A stretch of 64,000 nucleotides of DNA from Labrenzia sp. OB1 (GCF_001624695.1 NZ_JSEP01000008.1:62001-126000), one strand, 5' to 3'. Positions 8,371-20,151 are shown, counted from the first letter of the stretch. Notes: generated by a model from the letters alone, not told the origin. Numbers and translations are program-made.

Positions 8371-9140
8371 TTACAACGCCTCTCCCAAACGCCCGGCCCT
8401 CAATACGCCCGCCAGGGGACCGTCATCATGCGGCCCGATTTCAATTCGGCCGGTCACAACGAAGAGGCGTGGAGTTTTGCAAAACTGCAAAATTTCCGCG
8501 GCTCGAATTTGACAATGACGCCACCCGAATAGCCCGTCACCTGAGACCTACCCCCGAAACTGCGATATAGATCACTTAGATTTATACCAAATATTGTGTA
8601 CTCATCATACCAGTTTAGAGTAATTGCTGTTAGCGACGAGTGTCAAATGGAATTTCAATGAAAAATTCTGCTGTTCTTTGATTTTTTACCTATTGCAAAA
8701 ATCTTTTTGGCTGAATGGTCATATTTTTACGTAGTAATTTCTTTCCCTATTACATGTACTTAGCGAATATTTATGATCATCAGCGACCCTTCAGGAGAAT
8801 TATCCCGAGCCCCGTATAAATCAGGAAAAATTGTTGGAATCCGTCGCAATAATCAAAAAACTATAAGAATAGAATATAAGGCAGCCGGAAAAGCCTTGCG
8901 CGATCACAGAGTGCTGCAAGTCGTCGGTGCGATGGTGATCAATCGGTAGGGAGGTTCCGGGGGCGGGCCGACCGGTTTGCTGTCATCGTAAGTCAGATGA
9001 GCAGAATTCTCAGCGAAACGGCGCCTGCCGGAGAGCCCCCCTTCGGAGCCAAGGCTCGCGTTTCTGGAAAATGGGCACAGCGCCTGGGTGGCTGCACCGG
9101 ACTGTGCGCTGGCTGAAGAGATCGGCCTGCAATCAAAACA
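8371..9140. other. Long non-coding stretch, AT-rich in its middle
   Basis: About 770 bp without a convincing gene. Positions roughly 8520-8890 are strikingly AT-rich against a GC-rich background, with many stops in all frames. This is the upstream region of the sugar ABC operon, so it should hold its promoter. It also carries the 17-bp shared element at 8597-8613. The 8890-9140 part is GC-rich again. An 88-codon minus-strand frame there looks random and overlaps the guaA terminator. No integrase, transposase or repeat was recognised. Confidence 0.6.
8597..8613 (-). promoter_or_regulatory. Shared regulatory element, copy A (upstream of sugar ABC operon)
   Basis: TGTACTCATCATACCAG differs at only two positions from TGTACTTATTATACCAG at 48267-48283, upstream of the Opp-type ABC operon. 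Both copies lie 220-250 bp before the first gene and are read in the same relative orientation. Both have a second TATACCA nearby (8584-8590 here). On the minus strand the element contains TGGTATGAT, which also resembles an extended -10 box. It could be an operator, a promoter or both. Confidence 0.4.
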
Positions 9141-9168
9141 GACAGGCACAGATGCGTCTGTGCCTGTC
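9141..9168 (-). terminator. guaA: Rho-independent terminator of guaA
   Basis: GACAGGCACAGA (9141-9152) and TCTGTGCCTGTC (9157-9168) form a perfect 12-bp stem with a TGCG tetraloop. On the minus strand it is followed by TGTTTTGATT. It lies 15 bp after the guaA stop codon. Confidence 0.85.
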
Positions 9169-9183
9169 AAATTCGCCGGTTGT

Positions 9184-10755
9184 TTATTCCCACTCGATGG
9201 TGCCCGGGGGTTTGGAGGTTATGTCATAGGTCACCCGGTTGATCCCCTGCACCTCGTTGATGATGCGGGTCGCGGTTTCGCCGAGAAACTCGTGACTGAA
9301 GGGATAATAATCCGCAGTCATGCCATCCACTGACGTCACTGCCCGCAGAGCGCAGGCGTAGTCGTAGGTACGGCCGTCGCCCATCACGCCAACGGTGCGC
9401 ACCGGCAGAATTGCGACGAAGGCCTGCCAGATGTCGTCGTACAGATCATGCTTGCGGATCTGATCGATATAGACCGCATCCGCCTTGCGCAGGATCTCCA
9501 GCTTCTCGCGGGTGATTTCACCCGGACAGCGGATGGCAAGGCCCGGTCCGGGGAAAGGATGGCGTCCGATGAAATGATCCGGCAGGCCAAGTTCCCGGCC
9601 AAGCGCCCTCACCTCGTCCTTGAAAAGTTCACGCAGCGGCTCGACCAGCTTGAGGCCCATTTTTTCCGGCAGGCCGCCAACATTGTGGTGCGACTTGATG
9701 GTCACGGACGGTCCGCCGGAGAAGCTGACGCTTTCGATCACATCCGGATAAAGCGTTCCCTGGGCGAGAAATTCGGCGCCCTCGATAGCATTGGCGTGTT
9801 TCTGAAAAACATCGATGAACAGCCGTCCGATGATCTTGCGTTTGGTTTCCGGGTCGGATTCTCCATCCAGCTCCCCAAGGAACAGGTCCTTTTCATCCGC
9901 ATGGATCAGCGGAATGTTGTAGTGGTCCCGGAACATGGAGACGACTTCATCCGCCTCGTTCATACGCAGCATACCGTGGTCGACGAAAACGCAGGTGAGC
10001 TGATCGCCGATCGCCTCGTGTATCAGAACGGCTGCCACCGAACTGTCGACACCGCCTGAAAGCCCGCAGATGACCTTCTTGTCGCCGACCTGTTCGCGGA
10101 TTTTAGCGATGGCGTCTTCCCGGTAGGCGCCCATGGTCCAGTCGCCGGTGAAACCGGCCAGTTTGACGAAGTTCTCGTAAATTGTCTTGCCGTTGGGCGT
10201 GTGATGCACTTCCGGATGGAACTGAACCGCGTAGAAATGACGGCTGGTGTCGGCGGTTATGGCGAAAGGGGCGTTCGGCGACGTGCCGAAAACCTCAAAA
10301 CCCGGAGCAATCCGGCTCACATGGTCGCCGTGGCTCATCCAGACCTGCTCCCGGCCGTCGGAGAACCACCCCTTGAGAATATCAAGCGGCTGACCGGCCG
10401 GGGTCACAAAGGCGCGGCCGAATTCTGCCGTGCCGCCGCCGCCGGATATCTTTCCACCTTCGACCTGACCGCCGAGCTGCTGCATCATGACCTGCTGGCC
10501 GTAGCAGATTCCCAGAATGGGAACGCCAAGATCATAGACGGAAGCAGGCGGCCGCGGCGCATCATTTCGGGTGACTGTGTCGGGTCCACCAGAGAAAATC
10601 ACGGCCCTGGGCGCGAATTCGGTCAAAAACGCGTCGGTGACCTTCTGATAAGGATGTATCTCGCAATAGACATTCAGCTCGCGCAGGCGACGCGCGATCA
10701 GTTGGGTCACCTGAGAACCGAAATCGATGATGAGAAGACGTTCATGCTGGGTCAT
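9184..10755 (-). CDS. guaA: GMP synthase (glutamine-hydrolysing)
   Basis: A 523-residue cytoplasmic enzyme that aminates XMP to GMP using glutamine and ATP, the last step of GMP synthesis. The class I amidotransferase domain (about 1-200) has the nucleophile elbow GICYGQQ and the catalytic HPEVHH region ([10 protein letters not shown]). The ATP-pyrophosphatase domain has the P-loop SGGVDSS. The C-terminal dimerisation domain ends in KPPGTIEWE, the family's usual tail. Full length. guaB, the preceding step of the pathway, lies about 3 kb away on the same strand. A strong terminator follows. Confidence 0.98.
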   Translation of the reverse strand: MTQHERLLIIDFGSQVTQLIARRLRELNVYCEIHPYQKVTDAFLTEFAPRAVIFSGGPDTVTRNDAPRPPASVYDLGVPILGICYGQQVMMQQLGGQVEGGKISGGGGTAEFGRAFVTPAGQPLDILKGWFSDGREQVWMSHGDHVSRIAPGFEVFGTSPNAPFAITADTSRHFYAVQFHPEVHHTPNGKTIYENFVKLAGFTGDWTMGAYREDAIAKIREQVGDKKVICGLSGGVDSSVAAVLIHEAIGDQLTCVFVDHGMLRMNEADEVVSMFRDHYNIPLIHADEKDLFLGELDGESDPETKRKIIGRLFIDVFQKHANAIEGAEFLAQGTLYPDVIESVSFSGGPSVTIKSHHNVGGLPEKMGLKLVEPLRELFKDEVRALGRELGLPDHFIGRHPFPGPGLAIRCPGEITREKLEILRKADAVYIDQIRKHDLYDDIWQAFVAILPVRTVGVMGDGRTYDYACALRAVTSVDGMTADYYPFSHEFLGETATRIINEVQGINRVTYDITSKPPGTIEWE

Positions 10756-11017
10756 GGCCAGCTTCTAACCGGTCTTTCCGTCAAATTGAACCTCAAATTC
10801 ACGCTGCTGCATGTCTCTCACAGCATTTTTTGAGCACTGCGGGCCAGTGCGTGGTTTGCCGTCGAATTGCCTGTCCGGCAAATAAATCGGCGGACAAGCT
10901 GTGCAAGATCGAATTTCGCTTTTGACCCGTGCGGCCACGCTCCCTAGGCTGAGCTTTGCCCTGCGTCTCATACCTTGGGACGAGACGGGAGCAGGTGCTC
11001 GAGGAACTGATTATCGA

Positions 11018-12247
11018 ATGACAGCAGCTGCCCGACACGCGTTTGAAGAAGCCCAGGCGCTGGAAAATGCCGGCGACCTCGACAAAGCCCTGGTTTCCTA
11101 CCTCAAGGCTCAGGAACTTTCGCCCCAGGACACGGAAATTGCCTACCGGACCGCAAGCGCGCTTCTGCAGGCAGGCTATCTGGAAGAAGCCCAATCGCAA
11201 TTGCGCCGGATCGTCTTCGCGGAACCCGAACACCTCGGCGCCCGCGCGAGCCTCGGCAATTGCCACCTTCTTCTCGGCGATATCCCCAATGCCAGACAGA
11301 ACTTCACGGAAGTTCTTGAGCTGGCACCCGATAACCGCAATGCGCTTTTCGGGCTGGCCAGTGTTCTGCTCAAGGACAACAAACCCGCCGAAGCCGAAGG
11401 TCACGCGAGACATCTGTTGAACCTGCTCCCGGACTCGGCACCTGTTTTGACGCTGTTTGCGGAAACGCAGGACAAGTCGGGACAGGCCTCGGCGGCGATC
11501 GCCGCCTACCGCAAGGCGCTCAAATCCGCACCCGATCATGTACCGGCTCTGCTGGGCCTGTCTGACACCCTGCTGCGCCGCAAGCGGTTCGATGAGGTCG
11601 TTGAGTTGTCCATCCGGGCAAACAGGCAGATACCGGCCGATCCGCTCCCCATGGAAATGCTGTCGGATGCGCTTTCGGGAAAAGGCGACCTTGAGGATGC
11701 CCGCGAGGCAGCGGAAGAAGCGCTCAGGCTCAGTCCTCGCTCCGTGGCGGTTCTGGTCCGGCTTAGTGTCCTGTCGCGCAAAATCGGACACCCTGTCACA
11801 GCGCTGAAACACGCTCTCACCGCACATGACCTGGACAAGTCGGCCCATGGACCGCTTAACGCACTGGGCGCGGCGCTTGCTGCCCTCAAATATTCCAATC
11901 AGGCGCGATCCGTCCTGACGGCGCTTTCTGCGGGTAAAGGGCTTGAGCCTGACATCAGGCTTGTTGTCGAGAGCCTGATCGAAAATGAGACAGCCCGGCT
12001 GGCCGATGAGGCCGCGCAGCGGACGGCAACACCTGCGGCACCCGACGCAGAGCCAGAGATGGCCAAGCCGACAGCTGCCTCGTCAAAGACCGGGAGCAAA
12101 ACCCCCGCTGCTCATGGTCTGCCCTCTCATGATCCCGGAACCATGACCCGGTCGACCAGAATTGTGGAACCGGTTGCCGAGGCGCCGGTCGGCGCGGATG
12201 ATCAGGTGCCGAATGTGCTCGGGCTTCAACGTCAGGACCGGTCTTAG
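11018..12247 (+). CDS. Tetratricopeptide-repeat protein
   Basis: A 409-residue protein made largely of TPR units. Successive helical pairs carry the A-x-x-x-x-x-A-L-x-P pattern (EEAQALENAGDLDKALVSY, ARASLGNCHLLLGDIPNA, SAAIAAYRKALKSAPDH). A low-complexity, Ala/Pro/Thr-rich tail of about 100 residues follows. There is no signal peptide from ATG 11018, so it is probably a cytoplasmic scaffold. The frame is open back to 10901, but GAGGA lies 12 nt before 11018 and the TPR homology begins there. No partner is suggested: its neighbours guaA and the methyltransferase gene are on the other strand. Confidence 0.8.
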   Translation: MTAAARHAFEEAQALENAGDLDKALVSYLKAQELSPQDTEIAYRTASALLQAGYLEEAQSQLRRIVFAEPEHLGARASLGNCHLLLGDIPNARQNFTEVLELAPDNRNALFGLASVLLKDNKPAEAEGHARHLLNLLPDSAPVLTLFAETQDKSGQASAAIAAYRKALKSAPDHVPALLGLSDTLLRRKRFDEVVELSIRANRQIPADPLPMEMLSDALSGKGDLEDAREAAEEALRLSPRSVAVLVRLSVLSRKIGHPVTALKHALTAHDLDKSAHGPLNALGAALAALKYSNQARSVLTALSAGKGLEPDIRLVVESLIENETARLADEAAQRTATPAAPDAEPEMAKPTAASSKTGSKTPAAHGLPSHDPGTMTRSTRIVEPVAEAPVGADDQVPNVLGLQRQDRS

Positions 12248-12270
12248 GCCCTGCCGTATCGCGGCTTCGG

Positions 12271-13563
12271 TCAGAGGCTGCGTTCAAAAATCGCCACGAA
12301 GAAACCATCCGTTCCCGTGGACGCCGGAGTCATCAAGAGGTCTCCGCGTTCGGTGACATAACGCGGCTCCGGTGTCTTTGGCAGGGCGGCTTTCCAGGCG
12401 TCCAGAGCCGACACCGTTTTGAAGTCGGGCGTGTTTTTCAGGAACCATTCAGCCTGATCCTCGTTCTCTGCCGGCAAAACGGAACAGGTTACGTAAACGA
12501 GGCGACCGCCCGGTTTTACATAACGGCTGGCATTTTCAAGAACGTGACGCTGATCCTCGATGCGGTCGGCCAGAGCCTTTTCGGTCAGACGCCATTTCGA
12601 ATCCGGCCTGCGGCGCCATACGCCGGTGCCTGTGCAGGGGGCATCCATGAAGACGAGATCCATCTGGCCCGTAAGGTCCTCCAGATTGGAACTGGCCGGA
12701 TCGCGTACCTGAATATTGCGGACGCCGGCCCGTTGCAGGCGTTCATGGATCGGGGCAAGGCGCAGCCTGTCGGCGTCATAGGCGTAGAGCTGACCCTTGT
12801 TCTGCATGGTGGCCGCAAGCGCGAGGGTCTTGCCACCGCCGCCGGCGCAGTAATCCAGAACCTGTTCGCCCGGTTTGGCCTGAGCAAGGATGGCGGCGAT
12901 CTGGCTGGCTTCGTCCTGAAGTTCGAACCAGCCCTTGCGATATCCTTCCTCGGCCTGAACATGCGGCACGCGGCCGGATCCGGGCTTGGCTTCAATGCGC
13001 ATGCCGACAGGTGACAGGGACGCCGGCAGGGCGCCCGTGTGCGCGAGGCGCTTGAGAAGCTTGTCGCGATCGGATTTCAGGGTGTTGGTCCTGAGATCGA
13101 CCGGCGCGCGCTGTGCAAGCGCCCTGCCCTCCTCGACAGCCTTTTCGCCGAAGACCGACTGAAAGCCAGGCCAGAGCCATTCGGGGACGTCAGCTTGCGC
13201 ATGCGCCGCCGGGTCGCCGTTTCCGGGAGCCGACAGTCTGCCTTGTTCTTCATCCGTGAGGGCTTCCGGCGCGTGCTGGTCCTGTGCCAACACTTCGGTG
13301 AGAACCGGAACGCCTTTTTCCCATGTGAGGGCGTAAGTCGCCAGGATGAGTGCGCGCGGCGAGCCCTCCTGGACGGCTTCCGCCAGAGACGCCTTGTTGC
13401 GCAAGGCGTCGAAGACGAGATTGCCGATGGCGGTTCTGTCGCCGGAACCGGCAAAGCGGTGTGCCGCTCCCCAGTCACGCAGGGCAATCTGAACCGGCCT
13501 GTGGCGGGTTTCAACCTCGGTTAAGACTTCAATTGCCGCCGCGAGGCGTCCGCCATCTTTCAT
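12271..13563 (-). CDS. RsmB/NOP-family RNA (cytosine-C5) methyltransferase
   Basis: A 430-residue SAM-dependent enzyme of the RsmB/Sun/NOP2 family, which methylates C5 of cytosine in rRNA. The N-terminal NusB-like helical part is followed by the methyltransferase core. Visible motifs are motif I VLDYCAGGGGKTLALA, motif IV MDAPCTGTGVWRRRPD (catalytic PC) and motif VI YVTCSVLPAENEDQ (second conserved Cys). RsmB acts on 16S C967 in E. coli, but alphaproteobacteria have several paralogues, so the exact target is uncertain. It lies 51 bp after guaB on the same strand and is probably co-transcribed with it. Confidence 0.9.
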   Translation of the reverse strand: MKDGGRLAAAIEVLTEVETRHRPVQIALRDWGAAHRFAGSGDRTAIGNLVFDALRNKASLAEAVQEGSPRALILATYALTWEKGVPVLTEVLAQDQHAPEALTDEEQGRLSAPGNGDPAAHAQADVPEWLWPGFQSVFGEKAVEEGRALAQRAPVDLRTNTLKSDRDKLLKRLAHTGALPASLSPVGMRIEAKPGSGRVPHVQAEEGYRKGWFELQDEASQIAAILAQAKPGEQVLDYCAGGGGKTLALAATMQNKGQLYAYDADRLRLAPIHERLQRAGVRNIQVRDPASSNLEDLTGQMDLVFMDAPCTGTGVWRRRPDSKWRLTEKALADRIEDQRHVLENASRYVKPGGRLVYVTCSVLPAENEDQAEWFLKNTPDFKTVSALDAWKAALPKTPEPRYVTERGDLLMTPASTGTDGFFVAIFERSL

Positions 13564-13614
13564 ATCGAATCCCTGGGGTTGGACCCCAATCGGTCCGCAC
13601 CGAATATAATGCTA

Positions 13615-15437
<1,823 letters not shown>

Positions 15438-16142
15438 TCAATCCTGTTCCAGATCACTGCCGCGGAACCCCTTGGCAATCACGTAAAGCTCCGGGCTTTC
15501 CTTGCGGCTGGCCGGTGGCTTGAGGTGCGAGACGGTCTTGAATTCCCGTTTGAGATCCAAAAGCAGCGAATTTTCGGTGCCACCACGGAAAACCTTCGCC
15601 AGAAAGGATCCTCCTGGCACAAGATTGCGGCGGGCAAAATCGATGGCGATTTCAAACAGATGAGTCGTGCGCAGATGATCCGTCTGCTTGTGCCCGGTCG
15701 TGGGTGCGGCCATGTCCGAGAGGACCACATCCGGTTTGCCGCCCAGGGCTTCCATCAGTGCCGCCGGTGCGTCGTCGTCGAGAAAGTCCTTTTTCAGAAA
15801 GGTGACACCGCGTACGTGATCCATGTCGAGATAATCAATACCGACAACCTTGGGCGCATCGATGCTCGATTGGACGCGATGAGCTGCCACCTGACACCAG
15901 CCGCCTGGCGCACAGCCGAGATCGACAACCCTGTATCCAGGTTTCAGCAGCTTGTGGCGGTCATCGATTTCGATGAGCTTGTAAGCTGCCCTCGACCTGT
16001 AGCCGTCAATTTTTGCCCGCCGTACATAGGGATCGTTCAACTGGCGCGACAGCCAGCGGGTGGACGATTCGCGACGGCCGGCCGATGTCTTCACCTTAAC
16101 GTGCAGCCCCCGGTCACCGGTGCCTTTTTTAGACCCGCTCAT
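15438..16142 (-). CDS. rlmE: 23S rRNA (uridine-2'-O)-methyltransferase RlmE (FtsJ)
   Basis: A 234-residue SAM-dependent methyltransferase that modifies U2552 in the A loop of 23S rRNA during late 50S assembly. It carries [17 protein letters not shown], motif [17 protein letters not shown], the catalytic-tetrad Asp in [14 protein letters not shown] and the Lys in [14 protein letters not shown]. It has the short basic N-terminus usual in alphaproteobacteria. Its start codon overlaps the stop codon of the upstream Ppx/GppA gene (ATGA at 16139-16142), so the two are translationally coupled. Confidence 0.96.
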   Translation of the reverse strand: MSGSKKGTGDRGLHVKVKTSAGRRESSTRWLSRQLNDPYVRRAKIDGYRSRAAYKLIEIDDRHKLLKPGYRVVDLGCAPGGWCQVAAHRVQSSIDAPKVVGIDYLDMDHVRGVTFLKKDFLDDDAPAALMEALGGKPDVVLSDMAAPTTGHKQTDHLRTTHLFEIAIDFARRNLVPGGSFLAKVFRGGTENSLLLDLKREFKTVSHLKPPASRKESPELYVIAKGFRGSDLEQD

Positions 16143-17860
16143 GCTCTGTTCCTTTGACGGCCGCGATCCTGACGGTTGCCGGACCTCCTGTGGGTCCAGA
16201 CGCCGTCGGCCGACATCAATTCCGTTAAAATTCCCTCGCGCAATCCCCTGTCAGCAACGCGCAGCCGCGAGCAGCTCCAACGGCGGCGTATGGCTTCCAG
16301 GATGGCGCAGCCGGCCAAGACCAGATCGGCACGATCCGCGCCGATGCACGGGTTCTCGACGCGCGCCTCATAGGGCATATCGCGAAGCTGATCAATCATT
16401 CTGCCGACATCGCCGTCCTCGAGCCAGGTTCCGTCCACCCGGCGCCGGTCATAGCGCTTCAGTCCGAGATGCACGCCGGCAAGGGTCGTGACTGTTCCGG
16501 ACGTGCCGAGCATATGCACCTTCCCGGAGGAAATGGCCTCCGTCAGGCTGCTGGCGAGGCTGAAGGAAGCCAGGTGTTCGGCGGCATCCTCGACCATCGC
16601 TTCGAAGACATCCGGCGTGACATGCACTCCCCCGTGACGCTCGGCAAGATTGACCACGCCGACCGGCAGTGAAATCCAGGAGCGGATAAAGCGCGTCAGG
16701 GCGTAGCCGCGCGCACCGCAGCGATTGCGCAGGTCCAGCCAGACGATTTCCGAAGATCCGCCACCGATATCGAAAAGGATGACACCGTCCGCATCGTGAT
16801 CGACAAGCGACGCACAGCCGGCAACCGCCAGCCGGGCCTCCGTTTCCCGATTGACGACCTCCAGTGCGAGCCCTGTTTCGGATTGGACGCGCTCGATGAA
16901 TTCGGTCCCGTTTTCCGCCGCACGGCAAGCTTCCGTCGCAATCAGGCGTGAGCGGGAAACGCCCCTGTCCGCCAGCTTTCGATGACAATTCGCCAGCGCA
17001 TCGATTGCCCTGTCCATTGCGGCATCGCCGAGCCGTTTGTTGGACCCGACCCCCTCGCCCAGCCGGACAATGCGGGAATAGGCGTCCACGACCCGAAATC
17101 CGCGCTCCTCCGGCCGTGCGATCAGCAGCCTGCAGTTGTTGGTTCCAAGATCGAGGGCGGCATATAGAGAGCCGCGATGATGCCCGTTTCTGGCCCGTTC
17201 CCTGGTACCACTGCTCCAGTTTGTGCGGGGCTGTTTTTCCTGCGTTTTCGCCAGCCGAAGATCAGCGTCCCTTGCGGACGGCTCACGCACTGTATGTGCC
17301 GGATCACCGGCATGGGCAGGTTTTGCACGCGAAGATCCGCTGTCCGGAGTGGCGCGGGTCTCAGAGGACGCGCCCCCCGCTGCACCGTCCACGGATTGCC
17401 GTCTGCGCCGTCCACGCCGCCACGCCGCTTTTTTTCCTTTCAGGCTGGTCGCAGCATCGTTGCAAGGTGTCGTGTCCCGATCCTCAGCGCCGGAGAGCGG
17501 ATTCCGGTTGGCCGCGCCGTCGTGTCCACCCTGCCCCGGACTGCGTCCCCGGCGGCGTTTCTTGCGCCGTTTTCCGGGATTGGACGCGGTTGCGCCCTCC
17601 GCTGCAGGCTGCGCCGGCGGTTGGGAACTGGTTTCGACGGTTCCGGATACAGCTTTGGCCTGAACAGGTCCTGCCCTCTGGGGCGAACCCGTTGCGGCGG
17701 CATTTTCCTGCGCTGCCGCCTTGGCTTTGGAACCCTGGCCTGAGCGACGCTTGCGGCGCCGTCTGCCAGGTCCCTTGAACTCCTGCGGAGTTCCGCTGTT
17801 GCCGGACACGTCAGCGGTACGACGCCCGTTCTCGGGCGGTTCCTGACCTGACTGAGTCAC
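16139..17860 (-). CDS. Ppx/GppA-family phosphatase with a long basic N-terminal extension
   Basis: About 573 residues from GTG 17860. The C-terminal 320 residues form an ASKHA-fold exopolyphosphatase/pppGpp phosphatase domain: [15 protein letters not shown] (phosphate 1), [12 protein letters not shown], the catalytic EARLAVAG region, and [16 protein letters not shown] (phosphate 2). Family members degrade polyphosphate or convert pppGpp to ppGpp. The first about 220 residues are low-complexity and strongly basic, with [17 protein letters not shown] and RRGRRRR clusters, unlike the about 310-residue enzymes of other groups. GTG 17860 has AAAGG 6 nt upstream; ATG 17893, 17917 or 17968 are alternatives. 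It is coupled to rlmE by a 4-bp overlap. Confidence 0.88.
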   Translation of the reverse strand: MTQSGQEPPENGRRTADVSGNSGTPQEFKGPGRRRRKRRSGQGSKAKAAAQENAAATGSPQRAGPVQAKAVSGTVETSSQPPAQPAAEGATASNPGKRRKKRRRGRSPGQGGHDGAANRNPLSGAEDRDTTPCNDAATSLKGKKAAWRRGRRRRQSVDGAAGGASSETRATPDSGSSRAKPAHAGDPAHTVREPSARDADLRLAKTQEKQPRTNWSSGTRERARNGHHRGSLYAALDLGTNNCRLLIARPEERGFRVVDAYSRIVRLGEGVGSNKRLGDAAMDRAIDALANCHRKLADRGVSRSRLIATEACRAAENGTEFIERVQSETGLALEVVNRETEARLAVAGCASLVDHDADGVILFDIGGGSSEIVWLDLRNRCGARGYALTRFIRSWISLPVGVVNLAERHGGVHVTPDVFEAMVEDAAEHLASFSLASSLTEAISSGKVHMLGTSGTVTTLAGVHLGLKRYDRRRVDGTWLEDGDVGRMIDQLRDMPYEARVENPCIGADRADLVLAGCAILEAIRRRWSCSRLRVADRGLREGILTELMSADGVWTHRRSGNRQDRGRQRNRA

Positions 17861-18045
17861 TTTGTGCCTTTCAGGTCCCGGCGTGCCGGCCATAAACGGG
17901 GCGCTGCCGGGGACCATGTCTTTCGTTGACAAAACTGTAACAGGTTGGCCGCCGATGGAAAAGCACATAACAGCCGACGAAAGATCCTGACTTTTGCGAA
18001 ACTGGTCTGAGCGCAGCTATTTCACAAAAAAGTCGAAAGCGACCC

Positions 18046-18075
18046 TTGCAATCGTGAATATGATGGATGTATATG
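18046..18075 (+). promoter_or_regulatory. Possible promoter of the tRNA-Gln gene
   Basis: TTGCAA (18046-18051) and TATATG (18070-18075) are separated by 18 bp. They lie about 75 bp before the tRNA and on its strand. The match to the vegetative consensus is moderate. Confidence 0.3.
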
Positions 18076-18149
18076 CGGCACACTCGTTGCTGCAGAGGCT
18101 TCCAAGCCAGACAACTGCCGGAACAAGGTGCCCGGTTACCGGGCCGCGT

Positions 18150-18223
18150 TGGGGAATAGGTTAACGGTAGACCCACGGACTCTGACTCCGTTAGTCCTGG
18201 TTCGAATCCAGGTTCCCCAGCCA
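18150..18223 (+). tRNA. tRNA-Gln (anticodon CTG)
   Basis: A 74-nt tRNA with encoded CCA. The acceptor stem TGGGGAA (18150-18156) pairs with TTCCCCA (18213-18219), followed by discriminator G and CCA at 18221-18223. The anticodon stem ACGGA/TCCGT encloses loop CTCTGAC with anticodon CTG at 18182-18184, reading CAG. The T arm has the normal GGTTCGAATCC core. No integrase gene or repeated 3' end is found next to it. Confidence 0.97.
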
Positions 18224-18590
18224 ACTCATTTCCTAAAGACACTGATATATCAACGATAAGCGCAAGATTTTCCGATCTGTTGTCTCAATCGATTCCAACA
18301 CCTTTTCAATCAAAACCGGTCCCTGGACCGCTCATGGCATTTGACTGCTGTTTTCCTGGTTGATGTGTGATCGGCTGCCTCAAACTATCCGCTTCCCATC
18401 GTGTTCGTCACCCGGCGACTTGATTGCTCCTAAATTCTGCCGGTATCATACAGTCGTGAGGTACGTTCCTCAGTCCTGACGGACGTACCGCATGAAAAAT
18501 GTTCCGGCGACCCGCCGCGTATCCGAGGTAAGGTTGGGCTATGTTGATGAGGTTATCTCGTCCCGGGCCAAGGTTTCGAAAGGCAGCATC
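18224..18590. other. Gap between tRNA-Gln and the PPOX gene
   Basis: About 370 bp. Nothing coding was recognised apart from the frame of the next gene, which is open back to ATG 18492. No terminator with a clear T-tract is visible after the tRNA. Confidence 0.5.
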
Positions 18591-19241
18591 GTGAAGAAAT
18601 ACAAGGTTGATCCGGCAACTGTCATTTCGGATGAGCAATCGCTCCGAAGCCTGTTTCCGGCGATGTCTCCCCTCGCCGTGAAGAAGTGCCAGACCTCACT
18701 CGACGACCATGCGCAAGCCTTCATCAGGCGGTCGCCGTTCATATGCCTCGGCACCCAGAATGCGGACGGGAGAGCCGATGTCAGTCCGCGCGGCGACCCT
18801 GTCGGCTTTGTTCGTATTCTCGACCGGAACACGCTGGCGATACCGGACCGTCCCGGCAACAACCGCCTCGACAGTCTGGTCAATATTGTCGCCCACCCAA
18901 GCGTCGGACTGTTGTTCATCGTTCCGGGATTTGACGACACCCTGCGCGTCAATGGTGACGCCAGTCTGGTGAATGATCCCGAGTTGCTCAAGAGCATGAG
19001 CGTTCAGGACCGCGTTCCCAAACTAGCGATCGTGGTCGATGTAAAGGAGGTCTTCCTGCATTGCGCCAAGGCATTCCGGCGCTCTCACTTGTGGGATCCG
19101 GCTAGGTTTCAGAACCGAAGCGAAATGCCCTCGATCGCAAAGATCATTCTGGACCAGACGACAGGTGCTCCCGACGATGACGAGGAGATGCGCAGGATAG
19201 ATGACGATCTGGAAGCTCAATACAAGCGAACGCTTTACTGA
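18591..19241 (+). CDS. FMN-binding pyridoxamine-phosphate-oxidase-like protein (MSMEG_1061-like)
   Basis: About 216 residues from GTG 18591. The core FICLGTQNADGRADVSPRGDPVGFVRILDRNTLAIPDRPGNNR matches PPOX-fold split-barrel flavoproteins of the group often named MSMEG_1061 family. In these proteins the SPRGD and DRPGNNR segments contact FMN. Substrates of this group are mostly unknown. GTG 18591 has AAAGG about 8 nt upstream and gives the usual family length. ATG 18492 would add 33 unrelated residues. It is monocistronic, convergent with the outer-membrane protein gene. Confidence 0.8.
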   Translation: MKKYKVDPATVISDEQSLRSLFPAMSPLAVKKCQTSLDDHAQAFIRRSPFICLGTQNADGRADVSPRGDPVGFVRILDRNTLAIPDRPGNNRLDSLVNIVAHPSVGLLFIVPGFDDTLRVNGDASLVNDPELLKSMSVQDRVPKLAIVVDVKEVFLHCAKAFRRSHLWDPARFQNRSEMPSIAKIILDQTTGAPDDDEEMRRIDDDLEAQYKRTLY

Positions 19242-19329
19242 TGTTTTTAGAGGGGCACGGTGTGCCGAAGCTCGGGGACCGGCGGGTGCTCGGTTTTCGC
19301 GGAATGCGACAGAGCCGAGCCCCGGATGC

Positions 19330-20151
19330 TCAAAAAGTGGCGGCGATGCCGATGACGGGACCATGGGTGATGGTGTCATATGCGAAGCTTGAGGGGCCGG
19401 TCCGGCCGTTGTCGTAATCGACGCTCAGCACCTTGTATTGGAGGTGGGCCGACCAGATATCGTTGAAACGATAGCCTGCCCCGCCCTGGAGGTTCCAGGT
19501 GAAATCGGAAGCAATACCAAAGCCTCCGATATCGGCGCGGGCGTTCAGCGACCACTTGTCGGTCAGATCGTGTGACCCGCGCACACCGATCACCGGGTCC
19601 CACCAATCGTCTCCACGGGTGGTGGTGAAAGACCCGGCGATAGATCCTGTGACGTTGAGATCCAGTGAAATGTCCCAATACCGGCCGCCGGCATAGACAT
19701 CGACGTGGCTGTTCGCGGATTTGAATAGCCGGTAGGTCAGCATGGTCTCGGCGATCAACTGGCCGACGCCGACGCGTGCGCGCCCACCGGTCGCCAGAAT
19801 ATCCCGGGCACTTCCGAGCTTCATGTAAGCAACGTCGATAAAGGCACCGAAGCGCTCCCTGTAGAGGGCTTCCGCGTAGATCATTCCGCCGAAATGAAGG
19901 TTTTCGAGGATGTCACCCGTGCCGATATCGATGTCCGTGTTCGGCAGACGCCCAACCTGACTGGTGCCGGTAATGTTCGCACCGACAAAATAAGGGGCGA
20001 CGATGAACTGCCAGGCACGGTCGACCCGGACATTGACCTCATCGCCTGCTCCGGAAACATCCGCGGCCATTGCGGTACCGGCAGGCCAGGCAACGGCAGC
20101 CGCCATCGCGATGATCGGCAGTGACCACTTCTTGCGTCGCGGATTCAACAT
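19330..20151 (-). CDS. Outer-membrane beta-barrel protein
   Basis: A 273-residue protein with a signal peptide (MLNPRRKKWSLPIIAMAAAVAWPAGTAMA). The mature part alternates short amphipathic strands (FIVAPYFVGANITG, LHFGGMIYAEALYR, HVDVYAGGRYWDISLDLN, WSLNARADIGGFGIASDF) and ends in Phe, the usual C-terminal signature for BAM-assembled barrels. It resembles the alphaproteobacterial porin-like barrels of about 8-10 strands with a conserved GGRYWD motif. The role is unknown. The gene stands alone, with about 150 bp of promoter region upstream. Confidence 0.82.
   Translation of the reverse strand: MLNPRRKKWSLPIIAMAAAVAWPAGTAMAADVSGAGDEVNVRVDRAWQFIVAPYFVGANITGTSQVGRLPNTDIDIGTGDILENLHFGGMIYAEALYRERFGAFIDVAYMKLGSARDILATGGRARVGVGQLIAETMLTYRLFKSANSHVDVYAGGRYWDISLDLNVTGSIAGSFTTTRGDDWWDPVIGVRGSHDLTDKWSLNARADIGGFGIASDFTWNLQGGAGYRFNDIWSAHLQYKVLSVDYDNGRTGPSSFAYDTITHGPVIGIAATF

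Noticed and set aside
8904-9170. 88-codon minus-strand frame before the guaA terminator
   Set aside because: No recognisable domain, random-looking composition, no Shine-Dalgarno, and it overlaps the guaA terminator hairpin.
18150-18590. tRNA-Gln as an attachment site for a mobile element
   Set aside because: No integrase, no repeat of the tRNA 3' end and no change in gene content was seen downstream.
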